From contig JACPHJ010000108.1 of NCBI GenBank assembly GCA_016188675.1, positions 9,892 through 44,369 on the forward strand: a stretch of 34,478 nucleotides of DNA. The letters run 5' to 3'. Of this stretch, positions 14,730-24,006 are shown piece by piece. Under the pieces are notes generated by a model. That model saw only the letters and a program-made list of their open reading frames with translations, made no database searches and was not told the origin of the DNA. The stretch is from Planctomycetota bacterium (GTDB lineage: Bacteria; Planctomycetota; Brocadiia; Brocadiales; Brocadiaceae). Every line of letters starts with the position of its first letter. Within the stretch, counting starts at the first letter, position 1. A program made the position numbers and the translations under genes.

Positions 14730-15836
14730 ATGAAGACAAAAGTCGTTATTGCCATGAGCGGCGGCGTTGACAGCAGTGTCGCCGCACATTTGCTGGTCGA
14801 GCAGGGCTACGAGGTCGTCGGTTTATTCATGCGCCTCGGTCTCGATAAACTTGATACGGTAACCAGGACAAAGGTCTGCTGCAGCCTGGAAGATGCGAAC
14901 GACGCCCGCAGCGTGGCAGACCAACTCGGCATCCAGTTCCACGTCTTAAATTTTAAAGAAGCCTTTGATCGCATCATTGATGCCTTTTGCACCGAATACC
15001 TCAATGGCAGGACGCCCAACCCGTGTATTGTCTGCAACCAGGAATTGAAATTCGGGAAACTGCTGGATTTTGCCAGGATGCTCAATGCCGATTATATTGC
15101 TACGGGACACTACGCAAGGGTAGAAAAATCACAGGGCAGATACCTCCTCAAAAAGGGCATTGATGCACGCAAAGACCAGTCATATGTGTTGTTTTCATTG
15201 AATCAGGATCAACTCTCAAGAACCCTCTTTCCGTTGGGCACGATAACGAAAGAATCCGTACGCCAGATCGCAAAAGACCTGAACCTGAAAACCAAGGACA
15301 AACCTGAGAGTCAGGATATCTGTTTTGTCCTGGACAATAATTACCATACCGTTTTGTACGAAAGATTCGGGAGTAGTATAACTCCGGGTGTTTTAAAAGA
15401 CACCAGTGGAAATGTTCTGGGAAGGCATCCGGGGGCGCCTTTTTTCACTATTGGGCAACGGAAGGGACTTGGTATCGCCCTTGGCACACCACGCTATGTA
15501 GTTGACATAAACCCGCAGGAAAATACCGTTGTCATTGGAACAGACGAGGAACTCATGGAAGACGGATTGGTAGCTTCTACGCTAAACTGGATTTCCATAG
15601 ACACCTTGCAGTCACCTTTAGAAGTACAGGCAAAGATTCGGTATAATCACGCGCCAGCGCCCGCCATAGTGCATCCTTATGAATCAGACAGGGTGCGTGT
15701 CGTTTTCAAAGACCCGCAGAGGGCCATCACACCAGGACAGGCAGTCGTTTTCTATCAGGATGATGTTGTTGTGGGCGGAGGATGGATTGAAAGGAAAGGC
15801 AACACCATACCACGGAAGGACACTGAATTTCACTGA
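14730..15836 (+). CDS. mnmA: tRNA-specific 2-thiouridylase MnmA
   Basis: A 368-residue enzyme that thiolates U34 of Lys, Glu and Gln tRNAs in the cytoplasm. The PP-loop SGGVDSS (10-16) binds ATP. PNPCIVCN (96-103) carries the conserved cysteine pair and SQDICFV (194-200, Cys198) the second catalytic cysteine. GATGHYAR-like TGHYAR and the TIGQRKGLGIALG segment of the central domain are also present, followed by the C-terminal beta barrel (VQAKIRYNHAPAPA, RVVFKDPQRAITPGQAVVFY). Length and motifs are complete. A short repeat (AATCTGTGAAATCTGTGG) precedes the start, and no strong RBS is visible. Confidence 0.97.
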   Translation: MKTKVVIAMSGGVDSSVAAHLLVEQGYEVVGLFMRLGLDKLDTVTRTKVCCSLEDANDARSVADQLGIQFHVLNFKEAFDRIIDAFCTEYLNGRTPNPCIVCNQELKFGKLLDFARMLNADYIATGHYARVEKSQGRYLLKKGIDARKDQSYVLFSLNQDQLSRTLFPLGTITKESVRQIAKDLNLKTKDKPESQDICFVLDNNYHTVLYERFGSSITPGVLKDTSGNVLGRHPGAPFFTIGQRKGLGIALGTPRYVVDINPQENTVVIGTDEELMEDGLVASTLNWISIDTLQSPLEVQAKIRYNHAPAPAIVHPYESDRVRVVFKDPQRAITPGQAVVFYQDDVVVGGGWIERKGNTIPRKDTEFH

Positions 15837-15890
15837 ACAGAATCCCTATGACACTCCTGGCTAACAGAAAACAAAGACTCACGGTAGGAT

Positions 15891-18800
15891 TTGGTGGTCT
15901 TAAAACGATTATCATTATCTCGTTGGTATGTAAACGACGAAGGCATTCCAATCGTTTCTAAACGGTTAAATTCATGTTATATGAACAATTTACGTTCCTG
16001 TTTAATTAAAATTGAAGATGACGCTTTACTGGTTGCTAATACCGGTACACCCTTTGACCGACTAGGCGTAATATCGTTATGCGCCTCTCATCTGAGTGGA
16101 AAACAAGATTACAAACCTTTTGACCAAAACCCAGAGGAAACAAATCTTATTAAGGCAATAAGAGATCGTGAAATTGAAACCTATAAAAGGGATTTCAACA
16201 GGTTAAAGGAAGACTATTCAGGTGAAAGGGAAACCCAACTGGATTATGGAGGTCGTGCTATCTGGGAGCTATTACAAAATGCAGATGATGCTATGGCCCC
16301 CAAAGGTACGTCGCCATCCAATCTTATTGGTGTAAAGGGTTTGGGGTTTAAATCTGTATTAGAGGTAACAGTAGAACCAGAAATTTACTCAAGGGAATTC
16401 AATTTTTGTTTTTCGGCTAAAAAGACTCAGAAATTAATTAAAGAAGAAATCAAGGAAATTGAAAATGTTCCTCCCCTCACTTTCCGAATACCCCACGATG
16501 TTTCGCCAAGTTCAATTGTTAAAGAACTCCAAAAAGATTTTGTGACTGTTATACGGCTCCCTTTCAGAGAAGGGAAAGAAGGCATCGTCCAAGAGTGGTT
16601 AGAAAAATTTACTCCTGAATGTATGATCTTTTTTCAGTATATTGAAATTCTTAAAATAATACTTCCAAAACAAGCCAGCAGAATTTATTCATGCAAGCGT
16701 GAAAAACCCGGAGAGTTGACAGATTGCGATATTTCCATTAAAGAGGAAATTGAAGGGAAAACGTTTCAATATCGTTTATGGGCAGATACCTGGAGTGGTG
16801 AAAGTGGCAGTAAACGTCATAGCGTGGCAATTTCTCTCCCTTTGAAAGAAGTAAAACCGTCCTCATTTGATAAAACGCACCCCCTTTATGTATTCTTACC
16901 AACCTCTGAATACCTTCCCTTTCATGCTCTAATACATGGCTCATTTGACCTGGAGCAAAACCGTAAACACGTCCGCAATCCGCAGGGACATAATAGCCAT
17001 AAGGATAAATTTACAGACTTAATCTCCCGTATTGTTGACAGCGTTCCGGCTTCAACAATACTCCGGGCTTTAGTGCCAGAGCGGGAACCAGAACAGGATA
17101 CAGTTGCTTCCTTTCTGTGGAAAATCATCAAGGAAAAATTAGCCGGAAAGGAGTTTGTACCGTGTGTGGGAGGAAGCAAGACAACTCCTGGTAACGTTCG
17201 TTTGTGGAAACATAATCTTGGCAAAGTTGTAGATTCCACATTGGAAGAAGTTAAGGGAATAAATCTTGCAGAGCAAGAATTGGTTTTAGACGAAAAATGT
17301 AAAAAGGCATTGGAGCTTTTCGGTGCAAAGAACGTAGAAAACGAGCAATATCCAGTAATTCTCCAGAATTGCGGCAATAGTAATCTGGATGATTGCAGGG
17401 AATCACTGAAAACGATGCATGAGGTTGTGGCAAGTTACACTCCTCGGTATGGCAAAGAGCGAGAAGATTTTCTGAATAACTGTCGTAAGGTTCCCTGCTG
17501 GTGGACTAAGAATGGGAAAGCACGTTCACTGTCAAAGGAGCAAAAACCACTTGTTCAAAAAAATCTGGACGAGCCTTTGCCTGGATGGTTAACGATTGAC
17601 ATATTACACGAGGAAATTCTTGGTTTAATCCAGAGTTACGAAAAGAAAGAAGATAATGAAAGCAAAAAATGTTGGGAAGAGTTTTTAAAGAATGGCTTGC
17701 TTCGTGGTGAAAAAGAAGAGCTTATCGATTCCGTACTAATACCACATTTGGAGCAAAGGATTGATCAGCAAGAATGGTGGAAGAACTATGGTTGGGAAGC
17801 CCTGAAACTCTATCTGGCTTGGGGTGAGAATCATTCTTTTGATGATACAAAACCAATATTCTGGGATACTGATAAGCAAAACAGAATGGCAAGGGCAAGT
17901 CACTTTCCAACTGACAAAGGATGGATGCCCGCATGGAGATGCTATGCGGGGAAATCATGGGATGGTCCAGACAGCTTTGACGAATTTTTCAAGAAAATTC
18001 CTGACCGTGGGATACTAAGCCCTTTGAAAGATTGGGAAGAATCATTCAGGAATGAGGTTAGAAATGTTATAAAAGGAAAACTTAGATATGCAGGGGTATC
18101 ATGGGAACCTAAAGTACTAAAGTTTGTGGCAAAGACCGAGCAAGAAGAGATTGCTTTTAAGGGATATCCAAAATACCCGCCAAATTGCTGGAAAGGCCTC
18201 ATTCCGGACAATTATTGGGAAAAGTATTGCAATTCGCTATCCCCAAAAGAATATTATGGGAAAAGTGAGTTTGAACGTGATACGAAGCTAAAAAAACAAT
18301 GGGCTATCGAATACTTTCCCGATGCGTTACCCCCAAAGGCATTAGACCGCATAAAATTTATTAAACCACTTGCTGAACACATGTGGGATATGCGTAACAT
18401 GACATTTACTTGTACAAGGGGTGGTGATTACAGCGATAGAGTAGAAAACAGTAATAATTCAAGTTTTCATAACTCTTTTGCTTTCTGGCAATTGAGCAAA
18501 GTTGAATGGCTCCCATGCAAACTCAGTCTGATTTACAGAGACAAATGGATATCCCCTTCTGATGGTTATCTGCCGAGGAAAGGTCTTGAAGGTCTGTTGC
18601 CGGAAATTAACATCGCGTTGGAAGATAATCAAGAAGGGCGTGACATTGAAACCTTATTAGTAAAAACTCTCAAAGTTCGTAAAACATTGCCCCGTGAAGA
18701 TGAACCACAATGGAGTAACTGGCTTAATGACCTTCCTGGGCATGTTGCATCTTTTCCAGATAAAGAGAAGACGCTTAGAAGCGTAAAAAAACTATGGGAA

Positions 18801-20030
18801 AAAGTCCTGACCTTTAAAGATGTTTCAAGGTTGACGAACATAGATAAAATCCCATGCATAGTCTGGCGCGATGAAAATGAAATCCTCGAATTTAAACGAA
18901 AATCCGAAGTTTATTGGGTTGACGAGGGGTATTTAAACGAACGGTCAACCCGTAATGCCCTTCTGAAAAGTGGTTATTCACTTTTTATTCTGGAGTTACA
19001 AGAAGGAGAACGCATAAATGAGCTGTTCAATATCGAGCGACTGTCTGATAAGATTTCGGTGGGAGATTATTCGGAAGGGAAAAACGAGGCTTTGAGTACC
19101 TCCACAAAGGAACGCTATCTAAAAAGGTATAAAGCACTCAAGGCAATTCAAGGCGACATTAAACTTCCCAAGCCAGATCACCTTCTAATAGAAGTAGTAA
19201 AAAACTTAAAATTAAAAATTTGCAAGGATGGGCAAGAAATCGCAAGTGATATTCCTCGACCCTTCAGGATCAAAGAAGACAAGACATTCTTAATTGATGA
19301 AGATAATAGATGGGAAGGATTTGGTCTTGCTCTGGCTGATGGCAGTCCTCAACGTGGCATCTCCAGTCTTTTTGAAAACATTTTGAAAACGGAAAATTGG
19401 GATGAAGTATTGAGACGCCTTCAGGAAGCAGGAGTCCCTGAGAACAGTGTTCACGAATTGGAGATGTCTAACATTCCTGATACTTCTTTACCGACCTTGG
19501 CGACAGAGGAAAACAAACCGAAGCTGCCTTTACCGGAAGTATTCATAGAACCTTCGTCTCCAAACTATCCAGAAAAAAATAGTACGATAACACGTTCAAC
19601 ACGTATGGAGGGTGAAAAGTTCTCAATACAATCCAAAGAAGAAGTTGAACCCAGCAAAACGCAGAGAAGCACACAGATTAGAAAAGACAAAGGGAAGGAA
19701 GCTGAAGATTGGTTCCGCAATGAATTGAAAAAACGCCTTGAACCTTATGAATGGCGTATCGGTGACCGCCCCGAAAGGGACGAAGATAACTTGGAAAGCG
19801 ATATCGTATTAACGAATGACCAAAAGGGAGCATACCATATCGAAGTAAAACATGCAAAGGCTAGTGCAATATATTGGTCTATCAGAGAAGTTGAAAAGGC
19901 TCGTAAAAACCCAAAACGCTATTGGATGGTTATTATTCGTCCAACGGAAAAAAGTCAAACAGGGTACCGCAGCATTCTAATAGAAGCCCCTCTTGAAACG
20001 TTAAAACATTACGAACGAAGTGGTACATAG
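15891..20030 (+). CDS. giant sacsin-like GHKL ATPase with C-terminal PD-(D/E)xK-like nuclease domain
   Basis: A 1379-residue protein. The N-terminus carries Hsp90/sacsin-type ATPase motifs: N-box ELLQNADDA (126-134), ATP-lid glycines GVKGLGFKS (147-155), and a G1-like segment DDALLVANTGTPF (43-55). In relatives the G1 segment follows the N-box. Here it precedes it. The long middle shows no domain I recognise. The C-terminus (about 1265-1379) is a DUF3883/NOV-like restriction-endonuclease fold: GKEAEDWF (1268-1275), Asp1304 in ESDIV and ExK in HIEVKHAK (Glu1318, Lys1320). Such ATPase-nuclease giants occur in defence islands, so a restriction-like role is inferred. The first 30 codons look non-coding, and ATG at 15981 may be the real start. 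A TAG at 20028 cuts off a 59-codon tail. Confidence 0.8.
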   Translation: MVVLKRLSLSRWYVNDEGIPIVSKRLNSCYMNNLRSCLIKIEDDALLVANTGTPFDRLGVISLCASHLSGKQDYKPFDQNPEETNLIKAIRDREIETYKRDFNRLKEDYSGERETQLDYGGRAIWELLQNADDAMAPKGTSPSNLIGVKGLGFKSVLEVTVEPEIYSREFNFCFSAKKTQKLIKEEIKEIENVPPLTFRIPHDVSPSSIVKELQKDFVTVIRLPFREGKEGIVQEWLEKFTPECMIFFQYIEILKIILPKQASRIYSCKREKPGELTDCDISIKEEIEGKTFQYRLWADTWSGESGSKRHSVAISLPLKEVKPSSFDKTHPLYVFLPTSEYLPFHALIHGSFDLEQNRKHVRNPQGHNSHKDKFTDLISRIVDSVPASTILRALVPEREPEQDTVASFLWKIIKEKLAGKEFVPCVGGSKTTPGNVRLWKHNLGKVVDSTLEEVKGINLAEQELVLDEKCKKALELFGAKNVENEQYPVILQNCGNSNLDDCRESLKTMHEVVASYTPRYGKEREDFLNNCRKVPCWWTKNGKARSLSKEQKPLVQKNLDEPLPGWLTIDILHEEILGLIQSYEKKEDNESKKCWEEFLKNGLLRGEKEELIDSVLIPHLEQRIDQQEWWKNYGWEALKLYLAWGENHSFDDTKPIFWDTDKQNRMARASHFPTDKGWMPAWRCYAGKSWDGPDSFDEFFKKIPDRGILSPLKDWEESFRNEVRNVIKGKLRYAGVSWEPKVLKFVAKTEQEEIAFKGYPKYPPNCWKGLIPDNYWEKYCNSLSPKEYYGKSEFERDTKLKKQWAIEYFPDALPPKALDRIKFIKPLAEHMWDMRNMTFTCTRGGDYSDRVENSNNSSFHNSFAFWQLSKVEWLPCKLSLIYRDKWISPSDGYLPRKGLEGLLPEINIALEDNQEGRDIETLLVKTLKVRKTLPREDEPQWSNWLNDLPGHVASFPDKEKTLRSVKKLWEKVLTFKDVSRLTNIDKIPCIVWRDENEILEFKRKSEVYWVDEGYLNERSTRNALLKSGYSLFILELQEGERINELFNIERLSDKISVGDYSEGKNEALSTSTKERYLKRYKALKAIQGDIKLPKPDHLLIEVVKNLKLKICKDGQEIASDIPRPFRIKEDKTFLIDEDNRWEGFGLALADGSPQRGISSLFENILKTENWDEVLRRLQEAGVPENSVHELEMSNIPDTSLPTLATEENKPKLPLPEVFIEPSSPNYPEKNSTITRSTRMEGEKFSIQSKEEVEPSKTQRSTQIRKDKGKEAEDWFRNELKKRLEPYEWRIGDRPERDEDNLESDIVLTNDQKGAYHIEVKHAKASAIYWSIREVEKARKNPKRYWMVIIRPTEKSQTGYRSILIEAPLETLKHYERSGT

Positions 20031-20210
20031 CTTTGGCAAGGGAGAGATGATAACGTACCAGTAAGTGAAGGATGGGACCAACCACAGCCAACGCCAGAGA
20101 AAAAGGCAAATAATTTTTCTTTTCAAATTAGCATCAATGAAAGTTGTTTTAATTGGAATGAGTTTCCAGATGCATTCGATTTTATAAAGGATAAACTGAT
20201 TGAAACTTAA
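20031..20210 (+). pseudogene. in-frame 3' extension of the GHKL-nuclease gene beyond a TAG
   Basis: The frame of the giant ORF continues after the TAG (20028-20030) for 59 sense codons to TAA at 20208-20210. It reads protein-like (LWQGRDDNVPVSEGWDQPQ.., NNFSFQISINESCFNWNEF, FDFIKDKLIE). No new start codon or RBS is needed, so the simplest reading is one gene interrupted by a nonsense change, or by read-through. The rest of 20211-20341 holds nothing I can support. Confidence 0.55.
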
Positions 20211-20341
20211 CACTCGAGTGGGCGAATAATAAGTACTTCGGATGGATTTATTAAGCCTGCAGCATTATTAATTCAAAAAACCAAATTGTTATAATAATCC
20301 TGATTTGCAGGAAATCTTAATTTCGTCCGGGAAGGTATAAA

Positions 20342-20557
20342 ATGACCTTAAAAACTGTTGTCGTCTCCATCCTATGCATCATGATTGCAGGTTGTGCTTC
20401 TTTCCCCTACGTTGAAGAAGATCAGACAGAACGGCAGGTAATTGATGTATACAATAATCAGGGAAGGGTAAAGGAGCACATGTTTATTAAAGATGGCTAT
20501 ATTACGATTTACGACAAGGACTGGAAGACAAAGGGATACGGCAAGGTGAAACAATAG
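20342..20557 (+). CDS. small lipoprotein
   Basis: A 71-residue protein with an n-region MTLK, a hydrophobic core (TVVVSILCIMI) and lipobox IAGC (Cys18), so it should be lipid-anchored at the outer or inner membrane. The mature 54 residues (ERQVIDVYNNQGRVKEHMFIKDGYITIYDKDWKTKGYGKV) resemble small YD-type beta repeats found in other tiny planctomycete/delta lipoproteins. GGAAGG about ten bases upstream is the likely RBS. Function unknown; it is a single-gene unit. Confidence 0.72.
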   Translation: MTLKTVVVSILCIMIAGCASFPYVEEDQTERQVIDVYNNQGRVKEHMFIKDGYITIYDKDWKTKGYGKVKQ

Positions 20558-20708
20558 CCCGTTGAAAAGTAGTTCCTTGTCCTGAATGATAAATACGGGA
20601 GACAGTTCGATTATGGTTTCTACAAAGAATAACGTTGAAATAGGTTGTTAGATACCTTTTAATATCAATAACTTATTATGTATTTATCATGTAATAACGG
20701 GGAGGTAT

Positions 20709-20903
20709 GTGATGAAGATAATCATCGAAATAGAAAGAGACGAGGAACTTGAAAAGGTTAAAAAAGTCCTTAAGGGAGAAAATATTACTATTGTCAAAAT
20801 GCAAAAAAAGGGAAAGAGACTATTAGAAGCTATTTTCAAAAAGTATAACGTAAAACTTCCTGCAGGTTACAAATTCAACAGAGAAGAAATACATGCCAGA
20901 TAA
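20709..20903 (+). CDS. putative antitoxin of the adjacent PIN toxin
   Basis: A short basic/acidic protein (64 residues from the GTG, 63 from ATG at 20712). The sequence is helix- and strand-rich: MKIIIEIERDEELEKVKKVLKGENITIVKMQKKGK, then KYNVKLPAGYKFNREEIHAR. GGGGAGG (20699-20705) has the better six-base spacing to ATG 20712, so that start is preferred. The last 11 bp overlap the PIN gene, the usual antitoxin-then-toxin layout of VapBC-like modules. The C-terminal KLPAGYKFNREEIHAR resembles the toxin-binding tail of DUF2281/VapB-like antitoxins. No DNA-binding fold is obvious. Confidence 0.7.
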   Translation: MMKIIIEIERDEELEKVKKVLKGENITIVKMQKKGKRLLEAIFKKYNVKLPAGYKFNREEIHAR

Positions 20904-21303
20904 AATATTCGCAGATACAAACATCCTCATATATTTCATAAGTGCTGAAGAACGCAAAAAGATAAAGGCGAAAGAGGTAATCTTTTCAAGCCAGGAGGTC
21001 TATATTAGCTCCCAAGTTTTAAGTGAATTTATAAGTGTTTGCCTTTCGAAAAACCTCTTGGAGTTAGAAGAAATAACTACTTTAGTATACAACTTTATTG
21101 AAGCATTAGAGTTTTCCACTGTGAAGGAAAGCACTATAAAAAAAGCCCTCCAGATAAAAAAAGATTCAAATTATTCGTACTGGGACAGCCTTATAATAGC
21201 GTCTGCTTTAGAGAATAATTGCTCATTACTGTATACGGAAGATATGCAAGATGGTCAAGTTATTGGTAATAATCTTACTATTATAAACCCATTCCGAGTT
21301 TAA
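20893..21303 (+). CDS. PIN-domain ribonuclease toxin (VapC-like)
   Basis: A 136-residue PIN domain. Acidic residues are placed as expected: D8 in FADTNILIYF, Glu near 44 in SSQVLSEFISV, Asp near 98 in YSYWDSLIIASAL, and a final Asp in LYTEDMQDGQVI. This is the four-acid metal site of VapC-type RNases, which cut tRNA or rRNA when the antitoxin is degraded. It starts inside the antitoxin gene. The sequence NLTIINPF is the canonical C-terminal strand. Its 3' end runs convergently into the minus-strand fragment at 21226-21645. Confidence 0.9.
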   Translation: MPDKIFADTNILIYFISAEERKKIKAKEVIFSSQEVYISSQVLSEFISVCLSKNLLELEEITTLVYNFIEALEFSTVKESTIKKALQIKKDSNYSYWDSLIIASALENNCSLLYTEDMQDGQVIGNNLTIINPFRV

Positions 21304-21546
21304 GAATTTGAAGAGGATATTATGAAAGGCATCTTCTTTATATTCCTCCACTCTGCCAGCCACTGTCAGAATATTTTTATCATCTAAAAACTCTACTGGC
21401 TCAGCATCTTTGCCATACTCCCACACGATCGAGAAGAACCAAATGCCACTCTCGCCGATGCAAAAATCCGCAGGTGTAAATGTCATCTTAGAATCAAGCA
21501 GTGGCTGTGGCCGCTCAGGGTTATACTCCGCTTGCCAGGCAAACAC
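21226..21546 (-). pseudogene. gene fragment of unknown family, convergent with the PIN toxin
   Basis: The frame is open from 21645 to 21226, with an upstream in-frame TAA at 21646-21648. It reads protein-like: IPVVIPILDEVGKFAAKLHAEGKPWKG, EVFAWQAEYNPERPQPLL, GIWFFSIVWEYGK, ILTVAGRVEEYKEDAFHNILFKFLN. No ATG opens the full stretch, and only a GTG at 21546 gives a shorter start. The last about 25 residues are the antisense of the PIN gene 3' end, so the original C-terminus has been lost. A truncated gene displaced by the toxin module is the likely explanation. Confidence 0.5.
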
Positions 21547-21752
21547 CTCACCCTTCCAGGGCTTTCCCTCGGCGTGTAACTTTGCCGCAAATTTCCCAAC
21601 TTCATCAAGGATTGGAATGACAACAGGGATATTTTTATCGAGCTTTTAAAATTAAAAATATTTTTACAGGCATGTGCCGCAGGGCGCTCTACTCATGAAC
21701 ATATCCTAAGCAGGTCTTCTTTTCCAGGAAATTTTCAAAAGAACCGCTACCG

Positions 21753-23795
21753 CTACTTTATGGTAAACGTCCCCGTCTTTACTTTCACCGTATTCGTACC
21801 GCCCATTCTGACCTTTACTTTCACTTTTACTTTCCCGCTTACCGAGTCGGATGTGAGATAAGCAACCTGATACTCATGCAGCCCTTTTACGGCCTCTTCG
21901 TAATTTAGGTAGCCATCAAATTCTCCCGATACATCCTCACCACTTGCAGTCAAGGTTATATCTTTGGCTATAAGATTATAGGCAGGCGTTACATTCGAAA
22001 TATTCGCCTTTACGTAAATCAGGATATCATCCCCCCTTTTAAATGTCTTTCGTTTCTTCACAATGCCTGTATCGGGATCGTATTTGTAAAAAACCAGCTT
22101 GTTTAATTTCCAGGTTGCGTTATTACCCGGATCATCGCCTTCAATGCCGCGATTGGCAAACGCCGTCTCGATTGCATCCGTGTTTGCCCCGTCGTTTACG
22201 CTGCTATCAGCAGTTACCCATGCATCTCTCATGTCAAAGAAGTTGGCATCGTTGGGAAGCAAATTTATGGCTGAAAAAAACAACTGGAATGCCGTATCCG
22301 TCCCCACGGCATCCTTTATATCCCAATAAACCCCGTTAAGTATCTCCCCGGTATAATGCACTTCTGACACGCCGTACGATGGCTCATATACATCATCAGG
22401 ATATTTGCGGGTATTGTCCATATCCCGCGTATAGTCTCCCGAACCATATCTCGCAGTCAATCCCCATTCGCCAATGATTCCATTAGTCCCAAAATATGAT
22501 GCCATCGTATCTCCCACAGACTCATGAATGGCCCCGCTGTAATTATGCTCGATAACCTCGTATAATTCCGGCTGGATATGATCCAGAACGGCATGACCAT
22601 ACTCATGGGTAATTACATCAGAATCCAGCCCGAGGTTGTTGAGTTCATCCCCGCAACCAAAGAGTAAATAACCCGTCGAAGAGAAATTATCATCCCTCGA
22701 ATAAAAGGCATTATCGTAGCCTTTCCAAGGATAATCAGGGTCCTGGGCATTTACAAACATAGGCACCTGATTGTCTAAACTGCTGAAACCATAATTTGAT
22801 TTCAGCGTATCATGTACCCTGTTCAGATGATAATACGCCATAACCTCTTCCAGCCGGGTATCATTTATATTGGCATAACTATAATCCCTATTTGATGAAG
22901 ACACCGTAGAAAGGCCTGAAAGATCCGATGTGTCCTCTGCCGTTTCCAGGCAATTGGCATTATAAGGCTTCCCGTACCCCCCTTCCAACAAAGAAGTATT
23001 ATCGGTCAAATTATTCAAAGTAACCGTAGTAAAATCAGGAGTCGTAATGGGATTTTCCGTATAAACACTGCCTGTCCCCGCAGCAGAACTCTGGAGCTTC
23101 TTTTTGTATAGCACCCACCCCTTTTTCTTTGCATCAACGTACACCAGCCACGTCCTGTCGATCAGACCTTTTTTTGAGACAATTACCCTCCACGCCAGAT
23201 GCTGGTCAGGGCCGCTGGGCAAAATCACCAGCTCTGACGACACCTTCTCAACCTTAGCCGCATCAACTCCCAATGCCCTTTCCGCCGTACCCACTGCGTC
23301 ACCCTTTTCAACAGATGGTTGTGTGTCTATCGTAATATTCGGAATACAGTGATTTTCTACACAGAAGATACTGTTTTTGCGGGAAATATGCATGTCAACC
23401 TCAGCGCCCATAACCGGTATCTGATTATGGTATTGCCTGAATATCACCCGCTCACCCAGAGGTGTTTTTATGCTCTCTCTTATCTGCAAATTTCTGAGGT
23501 CTGGCGGCAACCCAAAGAGCCCGTGATACATTGCCAAAAACTCCCTTGCCGCATCCTGTGGTTTACCCGGGAAAACCTTGCTTTTTGCATTAAACAGCCG
23601 TTTGGCCACCGATGTCTGTTTGTCCCACACCACCTTCCAGCCGGGATTATCCTCTGCTTGTAATTTCGATAATACTGAATGAGGCAAACCCTGCCCATTC
23701 GCAAAAGACAGGCAGATAGAAAAGGCTTCAGTGAAACACAATACCATGAATAACATTCCACCAAAAACGATGTGATACTTAATTTTATCTATCAT
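21753..23795 (-). CDS. secreted thermolysin-like (M4-type) zinc metallopeptidase
   Basis: A 680-residue preproprotein. A signal peptide (about 1-33) is followed by an FTP/PepSY propeptide (about 80-230, including VIFRQYHNQIPVMGAEVDMHI, typical of fungalysin/thermolysin propeptides). The catalytic domain has HEYGH at 397-401 and the third ligand Glu425 in GAIHESVGDTMASYFG, and closes with IFFSAINLLPNDANFFDMRDAW-like sequence. A C-terminal beta domain (about 585-680; LNKLVFYKYDPDTG..GTNTVKVKTGTFTIK) may bind the cell surface or substrate. It degrades extracellular or periplasmic protein after autoprocessing. It is monocistronic, with palindromic elements upstream (23842-23972). Confidence 0.9.
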   Translation of the reverse strand: MIDKIKYHIVFGGMLFMVLCFTEAFSICLSFANGQGLPHSVLSKLQAEDNPGWKVVWDKQTSVAKRLFNAKSKVFPGKPQDAAREFLAMYHGLFGLPPDLRNLQIRESIKTPLGERVIFRQYHNQIPVMGAEVDMHISRKNSIFCVENHCIPNITIDTQPSVEKGDAVGTAERALGVDAAKVEKVSSELVILPSGPDQHLAWRVIVSKKGLIDRTWLVYVDAKKKGWVLYKKKLQSSAAGTGSVYTENPITTPDFTTVTLNNLTDNTSLLEGGYGKPYNANCLETAEDTSDLSGLSTVSSSNRDYSYANINDTRLEEVMAYYHLNRVHDTLKSNYGFSSLDNQVPMFVNAQDPDYPWKGYDNAFYSRDDNFSSTGYLLFGCGDELNNLGLDSDVITHEYGHAVLDHIQPELYEVIEHNYSGAIHESVGDTMASYFGTNGIIGEWGLTARYGSGDYTRDMDNTRKYPDDVYEPSYGVSEVHYTGEILNGVYWDIKDAVGTDTAFQLFFSAINLLPNDANFFDMRDAWVTADSSVNDGANTDAIETAFANRGIEGDDPGNNATWKLNKLVFYKYDPDTGIVKKRKTFKRGDDILIYVKANISNVTPAYNLIAKDITLTASGEDVSGEFDGYLNYEEAVKGLHEYQVAYLTSDSVSGKVKVKVKVRMGGTNTVKVKTGTFTIK

Positions 23796-23841
23796 AAATG
23801 TCTCCCACTAAATTTATGTACAGAAATTTCAAACAGACCCT

Positions 23842-23869
23842 GTAGTGGCAATTCATGAATTGCCACTAC
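23842..23869 (+). repeat. palindromic element with GTAGTGGCA arms and a swapped core
   Basis: A perfect 28-bp palindrome, arms GTAGTGGCAATTCA and TGAATTGCCACTAC. The outer nine bases per arm equal those of the element at 11729, while the inner bases (ATTCA against AGGCG) differ on both sides in a matched way. Confidence 0.8.
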
Positions 23870-23878
23870 GTTGTTAAA

Positions 23879-23900
23879 AGTCGCCGAAGGCCTAATTTAA
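23879..23900 (+). repeat. short dispersed repeat AGTYGCCGAAGGCC, copy 2
   Basis: AGTCGCCGAAGGCC followed by TAATTTAA, near-identical to the copies at 812-833 and 32916-32935. It joins the palindromes at 23842 and 23925. Confidence 0.5.
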
Positions 23901-23924
23901 CGTATAGGAATTTGAAAGTAAGAA

Positions 23925-23972
23925 TGTAGCGCGGGATTTATCCCGCATAAGCGACATAAATGTCGCGCTACA
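23925..23972 (+). repeat. cruciform-like element: outer TGTAGCGC arms with two inner hairpins
   Basis: Outer arms TGTAGCGC and GCGCTACA enclose GCGGGAT/ATCCCGC and GCGACAT/ATGTCGC hairpins linked by ATAA. The structure is a three-way junction and lies just downstream of the TPR gene at 24007. Confidence 0.75.
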
Positions 23973-24006
23973 ATAAAAGAAAAGGCGCAGCCAAAGGCAG
24001 CCTGAT

